A DNA stretch of 64,000 nt from Shewanella holmiensis (GCF_025370255.1 NZ_JAMTCD010000005.1:124001-188000); one strand, 5' to 3'. Positions 20,573 through 29,849 are shown, numbered from the stretch's first letter. The notes: generated by a model from the sequence alone, not told the origin. Numbers and translations are program-made.

Positions 20573-21790
20573 TTAAGCTGTCACCTCTTCTGATTTAGGG
20601 AAGCTCAACAACAGGTCACGATAATACTCGTATTGCTTTTGGCGGAGTTCTATTTCGCGGGGCAGACCCTCTTTAATTGAACAGGTCAAAGTATCAAATT
20701 TATCTAAGATAGCCACAATGCGTTCCTGTTTTTTAATAGAAGGAACTGGAACCTCTAGCTTAGCCAAATCAGATTTATTCACTGCTGGAACACCACCTTC
20801 TTTTTTTAATCCTAATAACAGCTGATTATTCGACTGAAGAATGTAAAAAAGGTACTTATTGATTAGCGCTTTGTTATCTATAGACCGTATTTTGTAACAA
20901 AGAGGACCTAACCAAAATGGCTTATTTTGGTAACCAACAAAGCCAATGCCACCTTGCCCTCTTGATGGGGTCGTTACAGTATCGCCCTCACAATTACTCA
21001 GAGCACAATATCCAGACCTAGTTGTACCAGCATTGATGTAATCAAACTCCGCCTCTGTATCCAAAATCTCAGATGGCTTCTGACCTGTTTTTATTTCTGC
21101 GATTTTACCTAACGCCTTCCACTCAACGTCACCCTCTTCAAAACTTAACAACTGGTCGCGGTAGTAATTGTATTGTTTTTTACGCATGTTAAGCTCGGCG
21201 GTCAGCTCGGCGGTCAGCTCGGCGGTCATGGCGGTAAATGCGTCCAGAATACGCACTATTTCAGCTTGTATTGCCAGCGATTTTTCTGGGTTATTTGGGC
21301 ATGGGATGGGGATTTCTAGTTTGTCAATATTGTTTGCCTTTAGATACCCCTGACCCGAGTTGTTTTTTACTGCTTGAAAATGACTTTTCATCCTAGGTGA
21401 GTCAAAGAAATGCCAAAAATACCTACTCATAATGACAGTTTCATCTAACCGAATAAGGTACATATTTTGACCATAAAACGCTAAGTCTGATTCCTTTACA
21501 ACAGCTACTTCACCAATTGTACCAATCATGCTTATTAAAAAATCACCAGCAAGAATCGGCCTATTACGAGATAATTCAATATAATCTTCGCGAGAAATAA
21601 ACTTGGTTTTATCGAAACTTATATGGCCACCCTTAATATTTTTTGATGTGATGTATGGAATTGTCTCTCCTTCATTGAATTTTGGAGTTGCGGGCATGAT
21701 CCAAAACTTATCTACCACCAATTGCTCTAACAGCTTCCACTCTACCTCAATCCCATCCAACAGTTTTTCCATATAGCTTAAATGACTCAT
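20573..21790 (-). CDS. hsdS: Type I specificity subunit HsdS
   Basis: A 405-residue specificity subunit that recognises the bipartite DNA target for both methylation and restriction. Two target recognition domains (about residues 15-165 and 215-375) are each followed by a conserved helical segment, ending [14 protein letters not shown] and [15 protein letters not shown]. Between the halves, residues 189-200 are three TAEL tetrapeptides. In EcoR124 enzymes the number of TAEL repeats sets the spacer length of the recognition site. The ATG overlaps the hsdM stop. The PrrC-like gene begins two bases before the final codon's end. The family match is to type IC. Confidence 0.94.
   Translation of the reverse strand: MSHLSYMEKLLDGIEVEWKLLEQLVVDKFWIMPATPKFNEGETIPYITSKNIKGGHISFDKTKFISREDYIELSRNRPILAGDFLISMIGTIGEVAVVKESDLAFYGQNMYLIRLDETVIMSRYFWHFFDSPRMKSHFQAVKNNSGQGYLKANNIDKLEIPIPCPNNPEKSLAIQAEIVRILDAFTAMTAELTAELTAELNMRKKQYNYYRDQLLSFEEGDVEWKALGKIAEIKTGQKPSEILDTEAEFDYINAGTTRSGYCALSNCEGDTVTTPSRGQGGIGFVGYQNKPFWLGPLCYKIRSIDNKALINKYLFYILQSNNQLLLGLKKEGGVPAVNKSDLAKLEVPVPSIKKQERIVAILDKFDTLTCSIKEGLPREIELRQKQYEYYRDLLLSFPKSEEVTA
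21191..21226 (-). repeat. Three 12-bp repeats encoding TAEL in hsdS
   Basis: Three tandem copies of a 12-base unit (minus strand accgccgagctg, the last ending ctt) encode TAEL three times, with a partial unit TAM just upstream. This is the known slippage-prone spacer-length determinant of type IC HsdS proteins. Confidence 0.85.
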
Positions 21791-23352
21791 GCCTCATCCT
21801 CCTCACCTTCAATTTCCGAGACAATGGCGTCAATATCAATGCGAAGCTTATCGATTTTTGCAACAGTGGTTTTTAGAGCTCGATTGAGTTCAGTAATGTT
21901 TGTGACTACGCGATTATCTTTCGCTTCTACATAACTGCTCACCGAAAGGTTATAGCTATTGGCTGCAATGACATCTAAATCAACGGATTTGGCAAAGTGA
22001 TCCACGTCCTCTTTGCTGGCAAACACTTTCATGATGTCTTCGATGTGCTGATTGGTGATAACGTTGGTATTGGTTTCCTTTTTAAAGTAAGCCTCGCCAC
22101 TGGCGTCAATAAACTGCGTGGTGGTGTCAGTTTTGTGTTTAGACAGCACTAAAATATTTACCGCAATGGTGGTGCCAAAGAACAGGTTAGGTGCCAGTGA
22201 AATTACCGTTTCAACGTAGTTGTTATCAACCAAGTACTGGCGAATTTTTTGTTCAGCACCACCACGGTAGAAAATACCGGGGAAGCAAACAATCGCCGCA
22301 CGGCCTTTGCTTGATAAGTAACTAAGCGCATGCAGCACAAAGGCAAAGTCGGCCTTTGATTTGGGCGCAAGCACGCCAGCGGGCGCAAAGCGGTCGTCGT
22401 TGATTAAGGTTGGGTCGTCGCTACCAATCCATTTCACCGAATAAGGCGGGTTAGAGACAATCGCATCAAAGGGTTTGTCGTCTAAAAAGTGCGGTTCAAT
22501 TAAAGTATCACCCAACTGAATATTAAACTTGTCGTAGTTAATGTTGTGCAAAAACATATTCATACGCGCCAAGTTGTAGGTGGTGTGGTTGAGCTCTTGA
22601 CCAAAAAAACCATCTTCAATGATATGCGCATCGAAGTGCTTTTTAGCTTGTAACAGCAACGAGCCCGAACCCGCCGCAGGGTCATAGATTTTATTCACAC
22701 TGGTTTGGCCGTGCATGGCGAGCTGCGCGATCAATTTTGAGACGTGCTGAGGCGTGAAAAATTCGCCACCGGATTTACCGGCATTGGCCGCGTAGTTAGA
22801 GATAAGGAACTCATAAGCGTCACCGAATAAATCAATTTGGTTGTCTTCAAAATTACCGAAGGTTAAACCTGCCACGCCTTTTAACACAGCGGCTAGGCGT
22901 TTGTTTTTTGCCTCTACCGTATTACCCAGACGATTACTGGTGGTATCAAAATCCGCAAACAAGCCTTTGATGTCTTTTTCTGAATCATAGCCATTGGCTG
23001 AGTTTTCAATGGCAGCAAAAATAGTAGCTAAATCGGTATTTAAGTTTTCGTTTTTGTGTGCATTGGCAGCAACATTACTAAACAACTGGCTAGGAAGAAT
23101 AAAATAGCCTTTTGTACGAATGGCATCATCTTTTGCCGCTATGATATTTTCATCGCTGTCGTCCATGGCAGCATAATTAACGCTTTCATCACCGCCAGTA
23201 ATGTAAAGCTCAAAGTTCTCACTGATAAAGCGGTAGAACAGCGTACCCAATACATACTGCTTAAAATCCCAGCCATCCACTGAGCCTCGCACATCGTTGG
23301 CAATCGCCCATATTTGGCGTTGAAGTTCGGCACGTTGTTGTAAACTTGTCAT
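21787..23352 (-). CDS. hsdM: Type I modification methylase HsdM
   Basis: A 521-residue N6-adenine methyltransferase subunit that pairs with HsdS to protect host DNA. Visible motifs are [25 protein letters not shown] split over residues 175-200, the S-adenosylmethionine site [14 protein letters not shown] near 225, and the catalytic NPPY in [10 protein letters not shown] near 305. It is the first gene of the restriction cassette and is coupled to hsdS by an ATGA overlap. The upstream gap to the PIN-like gene is only 55 bases. It may therefore share a transcript with that pair or carry its own promoter there. Confidence 0.95.
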   Translation of the reverse strand: MTSLQQRAELQRQIWAIANDVRGSVDGWDFKQYVLGTLFYRFISENFELYITGGDESVNYAAMDDSDENIIAAKDDAIRTKGYFILPSQLFSNVAANAHKNENLNTDLATIFAAIENSANGYDSEKDIKGLFADFDTTSNRLGNTVEAKNKRLAAVLKGVAGLTFGNFEDNQIDLFGDAYEFLISNYAANAGKSGGEFFTPQHVSKLIAQLAMHGQTSVNKIYDPAAGSGSLLLQAKKHFDAHIIEDGFFGQELNHTTYNLARMNMFLHNINYDKFNIQLGDTLIEPHFLDDKPFDAIVSNPPYSVKWIGSDDPTLINDDRFAPAGVLAPKSKADFAFVLHALSYLSSKGRAAIVCFPGIFYRGGAEQKIRQYLVDNNYVETVISLAPNLFFGTTIAVNILVLSKHKTDTTTQFIDASGEAYFKKETNTNVITNQHIEDIMKVFASKEDVDHFAKSVDLDVIAANSYNLSVSSYVEAKDNRVVTNITELNRALKTTVAKIDKLRIDIDAIVSEIEGEEDEA

Positions 23353-23407
23353 TATTAGAATTCCTGATCGTTCTAAATTGCACTTTATGAGGGCAACCTA
23401 TTAATTA

Positions 23408-23902
23408 TTAATTTACTTGCTCTAGTTCTACTAAAGCTTGTTCTGCGATATGCCAAGGTAGACGCCTGCCATTGGCTTGCATCTGCTTATAGGCTGCTCG
23501 CGCTTGTTCGGTATTGATTTGCTGATGAACCACCAGTTGGCTTACTAGCCAAACTGTGCCTTTAACAATGGCAGCTTCTTTTTCTGCTGCTTTTCTCAGT
23601 GCCATATCACCAGTCAGTAAAGGACACTGTTCTTGCTTTGCTAAAGCAAGGGCAAAACAATCGTTTCGGCTCGCTTGGGTATAGGTCCCCGTTAGCTGCA
23701 TGGCATACATCATTGATTCTGCAGAAACCTCTTTTAGCGCTAACCCTAAATCCAGAAGGTGGGGATGATCTTCTTCAAGTTCTTCAACAAAAAGAATATC
23801 TGGCGTTGCAAAGTCATAGGGCAACTGAAACATTGCTTCCAGTAAACCACCTTCTTCCATGTCAATGAGGATATTGGCATCACTAATTAGCAGCTGCTGC
23901 AC
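23408..23902 (-). CDS. PIN-domain-like protein partnered with ImmA/IrrE regulator
   Basis: A 164-residue protein with the acidic pattern of PIN-type ribonucleases: D8 in ISDANILIDM, acidic residues in VEELEEDH near 40, NDCFALALAKQ near 100, and TGDMALRKAAE near 118. The start overlaps the end of the XRE-ImmA gene by 20 bases, so the two form a coupled pair. PIN-like proteins are commonly found next to XRE/ImmA-type regulators in mobile islands and may form a toxin-antitoxin or stress-response module. The function is inferred from the fold and neighbour only. Confidence 0.7.
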   Translation of the reverse strand: MQQLLISDANILIDMEEGGLLEAMFQLPYDFATPDILFVEELEEDHPHLLDLGLALKEVSAESMMYAMQLTGTYTQASRNDCFALALAKQEQCPLLTGDMALRKAAEKEAAIVKGTVWLVSQLVVHQQINTEQARAAYKQMQANGRRLPWHIAEQALVELEQVN

Positions 23903-24986
23903 GGCTAGCCTCCTGAGCTAACTGTGCTTGAGTCGGCACCTCCAACTTTCGTTCTTTACGAAAGCTAGAAACAGACATGCCAAGTAACTCTGCAGCTTTT
24001 GACTCCCCTATGTATTCTTCACCTAAAGCACGATATACCAACTGCTTATGTAGATAAGTCGATTCATGAGGGTATGCTTTTCCTGGCTCCTCCGTTCGCC
24101 AGCCATTTTTGCTAAACAGCATAAATAGGTTTTTCTGAGTCGCAGGCGTAATTATTCCACATTGGCCAGCTCGAAACAGTGCCGCTAGCATGCTAATACC
24201 GTATTCGTGCTTTAGCATCAGTAATTCACGCGGTTCAATATGACGGCGCTTTTCACCCAAGTGTTCAATAAGTGATTGGGTAGGTAAAAGAAATGCACCA
24301 GCAAAGGCATTACAAGCCTTCTCCTCATCAATCCCTTCAGCTAAACGACCATGCACGACTAAGTGCCCAAGTTCATGGGCCAAGGTGAAGCGCTGACGGT
24401 CACCACTTTGGGCGGTAGAGATCACCACTACAGGAGTGCTACCAATCTTGCCCGCTAAACCGTCAAACTTCTTATCTGTTTCCACATCCGTGGTAATAAT
24501 CATCACGCCCTTAGCTTCGAGGGTATCGATCATATCGTGAATAGGGTTTAGCCCTAGCTCCCAAGCATGGCGCATCTGAATAGCCAAGTCTTCCGCTTGT
24601 TCTAAGCTAAAGATTTGTTCTGGAAGTTCATCAGGTAGAGCAAACTCAGGGATCGGTTTTACCGAGTCCGGATAAAGCTCTAAGAGCTCCTGCCAGCGTT
24701 CAGCTTGGTCTAATACGTCACCATTGATTCGGTCTAACACTTTCTTTGGTGTGCTCGCACGCTTGCGGTACTCAACACCCTCTAACTTCACCTTGGTCGG
24801 CCGAAAGAAGTACTCGCTGCGCACATCTAGCGCTTTTGCAAGCTTAAGCAAGTTTGAAGATGAGGGCATAGTTGTACCATGTTCGTACTTTTTAATAGCG
24901 TTAGCGGACAGGCCAACTTCGCTAGCTAATGCACTCATTGATAGCCCAGCAGCCTTACGGGCTCGTTCTAAGCGTTCTGCAAACAT
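23883..24986 (-). CDS. XRE helix-turn-helix plus ImmA/IrrE metallopeptidase
   Basis: A 367-residue two-domain protein. Residues 1-60 are an XRE-type helix-turn-helix (GLSMSALASEVGLSANAIKKYEHG). Residues 155-270 are an ImmA/IrrE (DUF955) zinc peptidase with the HELGHLVVHG motif. ImmA of ICEBs1 and IrrE/DdrO-type proteins cleave repressors after DNA damage, so this protein may both bind DNA and respond to damage. Gaggatacc precedes the ATG. It overlaps the PIN-like gene downstream. Placement just upstream of the restriction cassette suggests control of that cassette or of the island, which is an inference. Confidence 0.88.
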   Translation of the reverse strand: MFAERLERARKAAGLSMSALASEVGLSANAIKKYEHGTTMPSSSNLLKLAKALDVRSEYFFRPTKVKLEGVEYRKRASTPKKVLDRINGDVLDQAERWQELLELYPDSVKPIPEFALPDELPEQIFSLEQAEDLAIQMRHAWELGLNPIHDMIDTLEAKGVMIITTDVETDKKFDGLAGKIGSTPVVVISTAQSGDRQRFTLAHELGHLVVHGRLAEGIDEEKACNAFAGAFLLPTQSLIEHLGEKRRHIEPRELLMLKHEYGISMLAALFRAGQCGIITPATQKNLFMLFSKNGWRTEEPGKAYPHESTYLHKQLVYRALGEEYIGESKAAELLGMSVSSFRKERKLEVPTQAQLAQEASRAAAAN

Positions 24987-25204
24987 GGTATCCTCTCAAA
25001 CAACAGATTGGTTTATAAAAATCACTAAACTGTGATTAATATAAACCTAACTACCTTTATTTACCACCTAAAGTAGTTTTCTAATCCTCTTATTTTGCAT
25101 CATCTTTTTTTGAGTTTCGCTTCTATATCGTACTTAAACAGCAACAATTCATGCAATGGTATTATCAATTAAAGGCCATAACAGAGAATTATAACTGTCT
25201 GCAC

Positions 25205-25414
25205 TTACCTCCATGTATTAAGTACTTGAGTCTGTAAATCCCGCTCTTCTATCCTTTCTAAAATCCAATCTTGCACTTCACTCTCTACCCAGGCAACAGC
25301 TCTTGCCCCGAGGCTTACAGGCTTTGGAAAGGTTTTATCGGCAATATAGTTATAAATAGTTGAGCGTCCTAGCCCAGTGCAATCCATCACTTCTTTTAGT
25401 TTAATTAGTCTCAT
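25205..25414 (-). CDS. AlpA-like regulator (candidate excisionase)
   Basis: A 69-residue winged-helix protein of the AlpA/MerR-like phage regulator type. It has RLIKLKEVMDCTGLGRSTIYNYI (helix-turn-helix), then FPKPVSLGARAVAWVESEVQDWI, the family hallmark. AlpA-type proteins activate integrase genes or act as excision directionality factors in P4-like elements. The gene is on the minus strand, divergent from the RadC-like gene. It is the only obvious candidate excisionase for the island integrase at the left end. Confidence 0.85.
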   Translation of the reverse strand: MRLIKLKEVMDCTGLGRSTIYNYIADKTFPKPVSLGARAVAWVESEVQDWILERIEERDLQTQVLNTWR

Positions 25415-25551
25415 TGTGAATACCTCATGTTTGATTCACAACATGGGGAACACTGGTAAATTTTAACTTTGCAGATCATCATTCTCGAACGAATTTCAGG
25501 TATATATCACCTATGTGCATAAGCAAACTAACTCATCAAAGGAACCTCGTT

Positions 25552-26028
25552 ATGCACAAAAAATCAAATACAAACTCGAGTGAAGCTTGGCCATTAACCT
25601 CTTTAGAAATTCTTCAAAGTGCCGCCAACATCATTGCCGAAAAACTTAACCATCAAGACGCATACACCAATCCACAGACAACTAAAGACTTTCTGACATA
25701 TAAGCTAGGCGGTTATGAACGGGAGGTATTTGGGGTAATGATGCTCAACAGCCAACATCAACTGATTGAATTTCGTGAGTTGTTCTTTGGAACCATTGAC
25801 GCTGCCAGTGTTTATCCAAGAGAAGTAGTAAAAGCGGTACTTGAAGTAAACGCCGCAGCAGTGATCTTTTCCCACAATCACCCTTCCGGTGAGTCTGAGC
25901 CTTCTCAAGCAGATAAGCTGATCACAAAGAAGTTAATTGATGCTTTGGGGTTAATAGATGTCAGGGTCTTAGACCACATTGTCGTAGGACAATCGCCGGT
26001 ATCTTTCGCTGAACGAGGGTTAATATAG
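25552..26028 (+). CDS. RadC-like JAB/MPN domain protein
   Basis: A 158-residue protein of the RadC (DUF2466, YeeS-like) family found on many genomic islands. It keeps the metal-binding JAMM-type signature: an upstream glutamate in LIEFRELF, and SHNHPSGESEPSQAD near residues 107-121. The start is placed at MHKKSNTNSS because aaagga lies eight bases before it; a frame start at 25513 lacks this. Despite the name, a role in recombinational repair is not supported for the family. The biochemical function on islands is unknown. It heads a series of plus-strand genes. Confidence 0.88.
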   Translation: MHKKSNTNSSEAWPLTSLEILQSAANIIAEKLNHQDAYTNPQTTKDFLTYKLGGYEREVFGVMMLNSQHQLIEFRELFFGTIDAASVYPREVVKAVLEVNAAAVIFSHNHPSGESEPSQADKLITKKLIDALGLIDVRVLDHIVVGQSPVSFAERGLI

Positions 26029-26084
26029 CCTAGACCTCAATACCACTAGTATACATTTTAGATTTGGATATTAAGGAGCTCATC

Positions 26085-26447
26085 ATGATTGAATTTACTG
26101 ACAGCTTTTCTCAAGCTTGTGTGGCTGAAGCCTGTGCCGCTTTCCCTGACTTAAGAAAGCGTTTAATGGTTGAACTGATTTTACCGATGTTTGCAAGGCC
26201 GCTTGATCCTGCTGGTAATCAGGCAGGAAAGCCTATTGTTAAACCCAACTCTTATTTGCAAAAAACGGTGTTGTTTGTTGCAGCTAGAGATTTGATTGAC
26301 CACTTACCCAAAGAGATTGGTTTTTGCCGCTTTACTTGTCACTGTAATGAACACGGTCAGCCTACTGACGTGTGGCAACGTACCATCAATGGGGTCTATT
26401 ACAACCACGGTGATAATCAACAACCTAACTGGTGTGTTCACACCTAG
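26085..26447 (+). CDS. Hypothetical protein after radC
   Basis: A 120-residue protein that I do not recognise. The start at MIEFTDSFSQ has a strong aaggag site seven bases upstream, so I prefer it over the in-frame start at 26064. It contains FPDLRKRLMVELILPMFARPLDP, a helix LQKTVLFVAARDLIDHLP, and a Cys/His-bearing C-terminal part (FCRFTCHCNEHG, then WCVHT) that might bind a metal. It is cytosolic and in line with the RadC-like gene on the plus strand. Confidence 0.65.
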   Translation: MIEFTDSFSQACVAEACAAFPDLRKRLMVELILPMFARPLDPAGNQAGKPIVKPNSYLQKTVLFVAARDLIDHLPKEIGFCRFTCHCNEHGQPTDVWQRTINGVYYNHGDNQQPNWCVHT

Positions 26448-26565
26448 ACTTTAAATCTTTTTTCAACATACATCCTCATCATTTCACGATTTATATCAAT
26501 CACTTCATACAAGTCCACCAGCAGCATCACACGGACTTAAATCACAATTTCAAGGACTTACTATC

Positions 26566-26865
26566 ATGACAATGATACAAGCTTCTACGCCTCATCAGTG
26601 GGGCTTAAAACGCAGTATTACACCGCGCTTTGGTGCAAGGTTAATATTACAAGGTAGTCGTTTAGATTTTCTGTGGGACCGTTCTGGGTTCATAGGTAAT
26701 TTTAGCGAAGAACAAGGACAACGGCTCAACGATGCATTCCCTGAATTTATCAAGCAACTTGAAAACCAGGTGTCTGTTGGGAAACTCGATGCTCGTCAGC
26801 AACGCTGCGTAAATTTACAACATGCAGGCTTCATCTGTGAAGCCGATACCTTAGGCAGTCACTGA
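26566..26865 (+). CDS. Small hypothetical island protein
   Basis: A 99-residue protein of unknown function with WGLKRSITPRFGARLILQG and RLDFLWDRSGFIGNFSEEQ. This layout resembles small hypothetical proteins that accompany radC-like genes on enterobacterial islands (a YeeT/YeeU-type neighbourhood), but I cannot assign a family. A weak ribosome site (caaggac) precedes the ATG. A second in-frame ATG lies two codons later. Confidence 0.6.
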   Translation: MTMIQASTPHQWGLKRSITPRFGARLILQGSRLDFLWDRSGFIGNFSEEQGQRLNDAFPEFIKQLENQVSVGKLDARQQRCVNLQHAGFICEADTLGSH

Positions 26866-27061
26866 TACCTGTATATCGCAATTTATCCCATACCAGCCAA
26901 AGATAAGCTTATTAGCTTCAACAATTAGTCACACCGCTTGAACATCGATATCACTCTCAAATCATCTCGTCATTAATACAGCATAACGCCCCTCCTCCTG
27001 ACCATGCCATGCATGTGTCAGAGGGAGAGTGACGGTAATTTTTACTAAAAGGAAACACGCT

Positions 27062-27475
27062 ATGACAATTCAATTTAACAAGAACCAAAGGCCAGCAGTA
27101 CCCGCACGCCTCTATGGCGTTCTAGCCAAAGAGCTTAAAAATACTAACCCAAGTAATGCTAATGCAATTACGTTGAATTTTAGAGATCCAGATTACAGTG
27201 CTGAATCGGGTGGCTATCACCCTGTAGAAGTTAGATTAGAAAAGCAGAATGAAATCTGGCGCATGATCTACATGACCGATTTTGCCTTTCAAGGTCAACC
27301 CTATCCCGAGTTAGCTAAAGAGATTGATATCTGCTTTAACTCTCATCAGGTTTATAGCGCTTTCAGTGGTTGGCTCAATCCACATCACGGTAAAGAGCTG
27401 GTGGACTTATTCATTAAAAACTTTATCAGTTATTACGCCATGGATGCCTATCAAGTCGAAGTGTCACTGGATTAG
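27062..27475 (+). CDS. DUF2787 family protein
   Basis: A 137-residue protein from the start MTIQFNKNQRPAVPARLYGVL, chosen for aaaagga eight bases upstream. The pattern ITLNFRDPDYSAESGGYHPVEVRLEK, then WRMIYMTDFAFQGQPYPELAKEIDICF, matches DUF2787, a family found almost only on integrative elements of Vibrio and Shewanella type organisms. The function is unknown. The short recombinase gene follows 121 bases downstream on the same strand. Confidence 0.8.
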   Translation: MTIQFNKNQRPAVPARLYGVLAKELKNTNPSNANAITLNFRDPDYSAESGGYHPVEVRLEKQNEIWRMIYMTDFAFQGQPYPELAKEIDICFNSHQVYSAFSGWLNPHHGKELVDLFIKNFISYYAMDAYQVEVSLD

Positions 27476-27596
27476 TCATCTTGCTAATCCAAGTTCCCAT
27501 ATTGGTAAAACGGGAACAAGCAACCCCTTACACAATGGGCCTTTGCCAAACCAAAGTGCCCAAAACATCGATATAGCAGAAAAAAGGAACTTGCCC

Positions 27597-28157
27597 ATGT
27601 CTGAAGTTCAAGCTGTAAAAGATCATGATACGGTTAAACTCATTAGCTTCTTACTTGAGCGACAGTTTAGCCAACAACTCGCCGATGTCTGGAATATCGG
27701 CCTTAATCTCGCCCTTAGGATCTCTGACCTACTTTCTATTAAGTTTGATGATATTCACGGTGATAGGCTCATAATTAAGGAATCTAAAACCGGCAAAATC
27801 GCCAACATTAAACTCAACTCAAAAACGCTAGAACGGATACAGCGTATTCGGCGCGAGCATCCTAACCACATTTACCTGTTTCAATCCTACCGAAACCAAA
27901 GAGCGAAGCACATCAAAGCCGCGCCCTTATCACGTCGCTATATCTGTCGAGCCCTAGCGATGATTGGGGAAGAGCTCAAAATCGCCTTAGGCACCCACTC
28001 GATGCGCAAAACACGAGGTTATCTGCTGTATCAACAAACCAAAGACATTGGTCGAGTAATGAAGATGCTCAGGCATAGCGCAGAAGAAACCACCCTACGC
28101 TATATCGGAATTGAGCAGGACGATATCGATAAGGATTTTGTCGAGCTGGAAATCTAA
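27597..28157 (+). CDS. Single-domain tyrosine recombinase
   Basis: A 186-residue tyrosine recombinase consisting almost only of the catalytic domain, like FimB/FimE (about 200 residues). Catalytic signatures are LALRISDLLSIKFDD (first Arg), ESKTGKIANIKL (beta-hairpin Lys), HSMRKTRGYLLY (His-x-x-Arg), LRHSAEETTLRYIG (second His and the Tyr). The start at MSEVQAVKDHD has aaaaagga upstream. The frame is open further upstream to 27324, but that part overlaps DUF2787. It lacks a core-binding domain, so it may invert or resolve a small local site rather than integrate the island. Confidence 0.85.
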   Translation: MSEVQAVKDHDTVKLISFLLERQFSQQLADVWNIGLNLALRISDLLSIKFDDIHGDRLIIKESKTGKIANIKLNSKTLERIQRIRREHPNHIYLFQSYRNQRAKHIKAAPLSRRYICRALAMIGEELKIALGTHSMRKTRGYLLYQQTKDIGRVMKMLRHSAEETTLRYIGIEQDDIDKDFVELEI

Positions 28158-28312
28158 TCCTCGCTTATCGCTTAGAGAATAGCGCCTCATTTTTACAATC
28201 CTCATTAGACACCATCAACACGAACACATGCAGCCTTACCTAAGGCTTTATGGCGTTATGGCTTGTCACAATTGTCAACAGCAAGATAGAGTTCTATCTA
28301 AGGAAAACATTT

Positions 28313-29035
28313 ATGCAAGTATTACTACTTGGCGATCATCTCGTCACCAATATCGACGCTTTCGGCTTAACCGAACACCATGGCCTCTATATCGGCCGTG
28401 GCAATGTGATTCACTTATCTAAACAGGGCATCATCGAAGAAATCGATCTGCAGCAATTTGCGGGTGGCCATAAGATCAGAGTGAAAAAGTCCAGCTTGTT
28501 TCCCCATCAAGCTATTGAGCTAGCGCGCAGTCAACTGGGTCACAGCCCATACGGCGTTGCTACGAACAATTGTGAGCAGTTCGTCAACGAATGCTTAGAA
28601 GGGAGTCGCACCTCCAATCAGGTGAGTAATCTCACCCACATTGCGCTGCAAGGCTCTGCCAGAGTAGGCTTACTGGGAAGCACTGCGTCGAAGTTGGCCA
28701 CGGGGACTGTCGCAAACGTCGTGTTAGCCTCTACCGCCGCTAAGATGACCGGTGAATACCTTGGGCTACCCGATAACGTCAACACACTGCTAGGGACACC
28801 TGGAGATCTTGTTGCTAAACCTGCCGAATGCCTACTAAAAGGCACCACGCAAACCCTGAGTGAGAGTTATGATTGCTTAAGCCAAGGTGAGATTGCCGAT
28901 GCAGGTATCAAGTTTGTTACAGGCAGTTTAGAAACTGGCTTAAACACAATGTTGACTACTGCAGAAGTGGGCATCAATGGCGTAAAGGCCGGTGCAGAGC
29001 TGATATCCGATGTATGGCAATGGCTAAGGTCATAA
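28313..29035 (+). CDS. LRAT/NC-domain protein
   Basis: A 240-residue protein whose N-terminal half is an LRAT-like (NlpC/P60 superfamily, NC) domain. It has HHGLYIGRGNVIHL with the catalytic His near residue 21, then AIELARSQLG and NNCEQFVNECL with the nucleophile Cys near 90. The C-terminal half is small-residue rich with hydrophobic stretches (ALQGSARVGLLGSTAS, TGTVANVVLASTAA), possibly membrane-associated. The start is chosen for aagga 9-10 bases upstream of MQVLLLGDH. Relatives act as acyltransferases, phospholipases or amidases. Bacterial copies on islands have no known substrate. Confidence 0.82.
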   Translation: MQVLLLGDHLVTNIDAFGLTEHHGLYIGRGNVIHLSKQGIIEEIDLQQFAGGHKIRVKKSSLFPHQAIELARSQLGHSPYGVATNNCEQFVNECLEGSRTSNQVSNLTHIALQGSARVGLLGSTASKLATGTVANVVLASTAAKMTGEYLGLPDNVNTLLGTPGDLVAKPAECLLKGTTQTLSESYDCLSQGEIADAGIKFVTGSLETGLNTMLTTAEVGINGVKAGAELISDVWQWLRS

Positions 29036-29057
29036 TTATTGGAGTCATCTCTATTAA

Positions 29058-29088
29058 CAACGAAGCGGCCCTCAAGCCGCTATCGTTG
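29058..29088. terminator. Hairpin after the LRAT gene
   Basis: A 12-bp stem (caacga-agcggc / gccgct-tcgttg, one bulged A) with a 6-base loop, 22 bases after the LRAT stop. It lies between two converging genes and lacks a T-tract, so termination is plausible but unproven. Confidence 0.55.
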
Positions 29089-29171
29089 ACATACTTAAGG
29101 ACCAATACAGGTCCCAAAGCTAAGCACCTTTATTTTTTTAGCTTAAACCTTAAGACGTTAATCACTCTACA

Positions 29172-29849
29172 TCACACTCCAATACGACTGCAGCCGAATG
29201 AACGTGTTCTATCACCATAATGCTTAGTCTCTAACTTGGCCAGATAACTCAAGCGAAAGAAAGCACTCGCAAAGGTTTGCGGATAATTCGGTGCATTACG
29301 TTTGAAATAGTAAACTGGCGTATCCTCAGGGAAATGGACTAAATGCCGAGTACTGTAATCATCGAGCCCTAAAGCACTGGCCCAGGCTTCAACAATCTTA
29401 GTACTCAAGTTTTGACCACTTCGATTGTAATTACCGAGATGGTTATAAGCATCGTTATTGAGGAAGATAGAGATATGGTAATGGTCTGTATCTGCACATG
29501 CTCGCTCCCTTGCCCAAATATAACGCAGAGTACAAGGATGCACCCGTTTACCCTCACGGCCCTTGATTAACCTATCATGCTGGATTTTGGCATCCAGAGA
29601 TTTAAAGAACTTGCTGATCACCGTGGAATCGAAGGCCATTGGCGAATCAGGGATATTGACTAGGCTAGGAAGATGCAAATCAAACCTCACCATAAAGGTA
29701 CGAGGGTGCTCATTCAGAGCAGCCTGTAAGGTCTGTAAAATAGCGTTTAAGTATTCAGCACTGAGTGGTCTTGGATAAACATTGAGGCCTTGGTATTGCC
29801 CATTGCTGATGACGGTAAGGTTAGTGTTAGAGATGTGACGTTTTGACAT
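29172..29849 (-). CDS. YagK/YfjJ (inovirus Gp2) family protein
   Basis: A 225-residue protein matching the YagK/YfjJ C-terminal family, also called inovirus Gp2. Typical segments are TFMVRFDLHLP near residue 50, FFKSLDAKIQHDR, RYIWARERACADTDHYHISIFLNNDAY near 108-135, and the end AKLETKHYGDRTRSFGCSRI. The HYH motif recalls rolling-circle initiator HUH residues, and a replication-related role is often assumed for the family but not shown. It occurs on prophages and P4-like islands. A possible hairpin lies upstream at 29911. Confidence 0.85.
   Translation of the reverse strand: MSKRHISNTNLTVISNGQYQGLNVYPRPLSAEYLNAILQTLQAALNEHPRTFMVRFDLHLPSLVNIPDSPMAFDSTVISKFFKSLDAKIQHDRLIKGREGKRVHPCTLRYIWARERACADTDHYHISIFLNNDAYNHLGNYNRSGQNLSTKIVEAWASALGLDDYSTRHLVHFPEDTPVYYFKRNAPNYPQTFASAFFRLSYLAKLETKHYGDRTRSFGCSRIGV

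Noticed and set aside
27324-27596. Upstream extension of the short recombinase frame
   Set aside because: It overlaps DUF2787 in another frame, lacks a ribosome site and reads as unstructured sequence; the start at 27597 has a strong site.
29052-29094. Integron attC-like site around the hairpin after the LRAT gene
   Set aside because: The outer sequences do not fit the RYYYAAC and GTTRRRY cores and there is no integron integrase nearby; the recombinases here are P4- and FimB-like.
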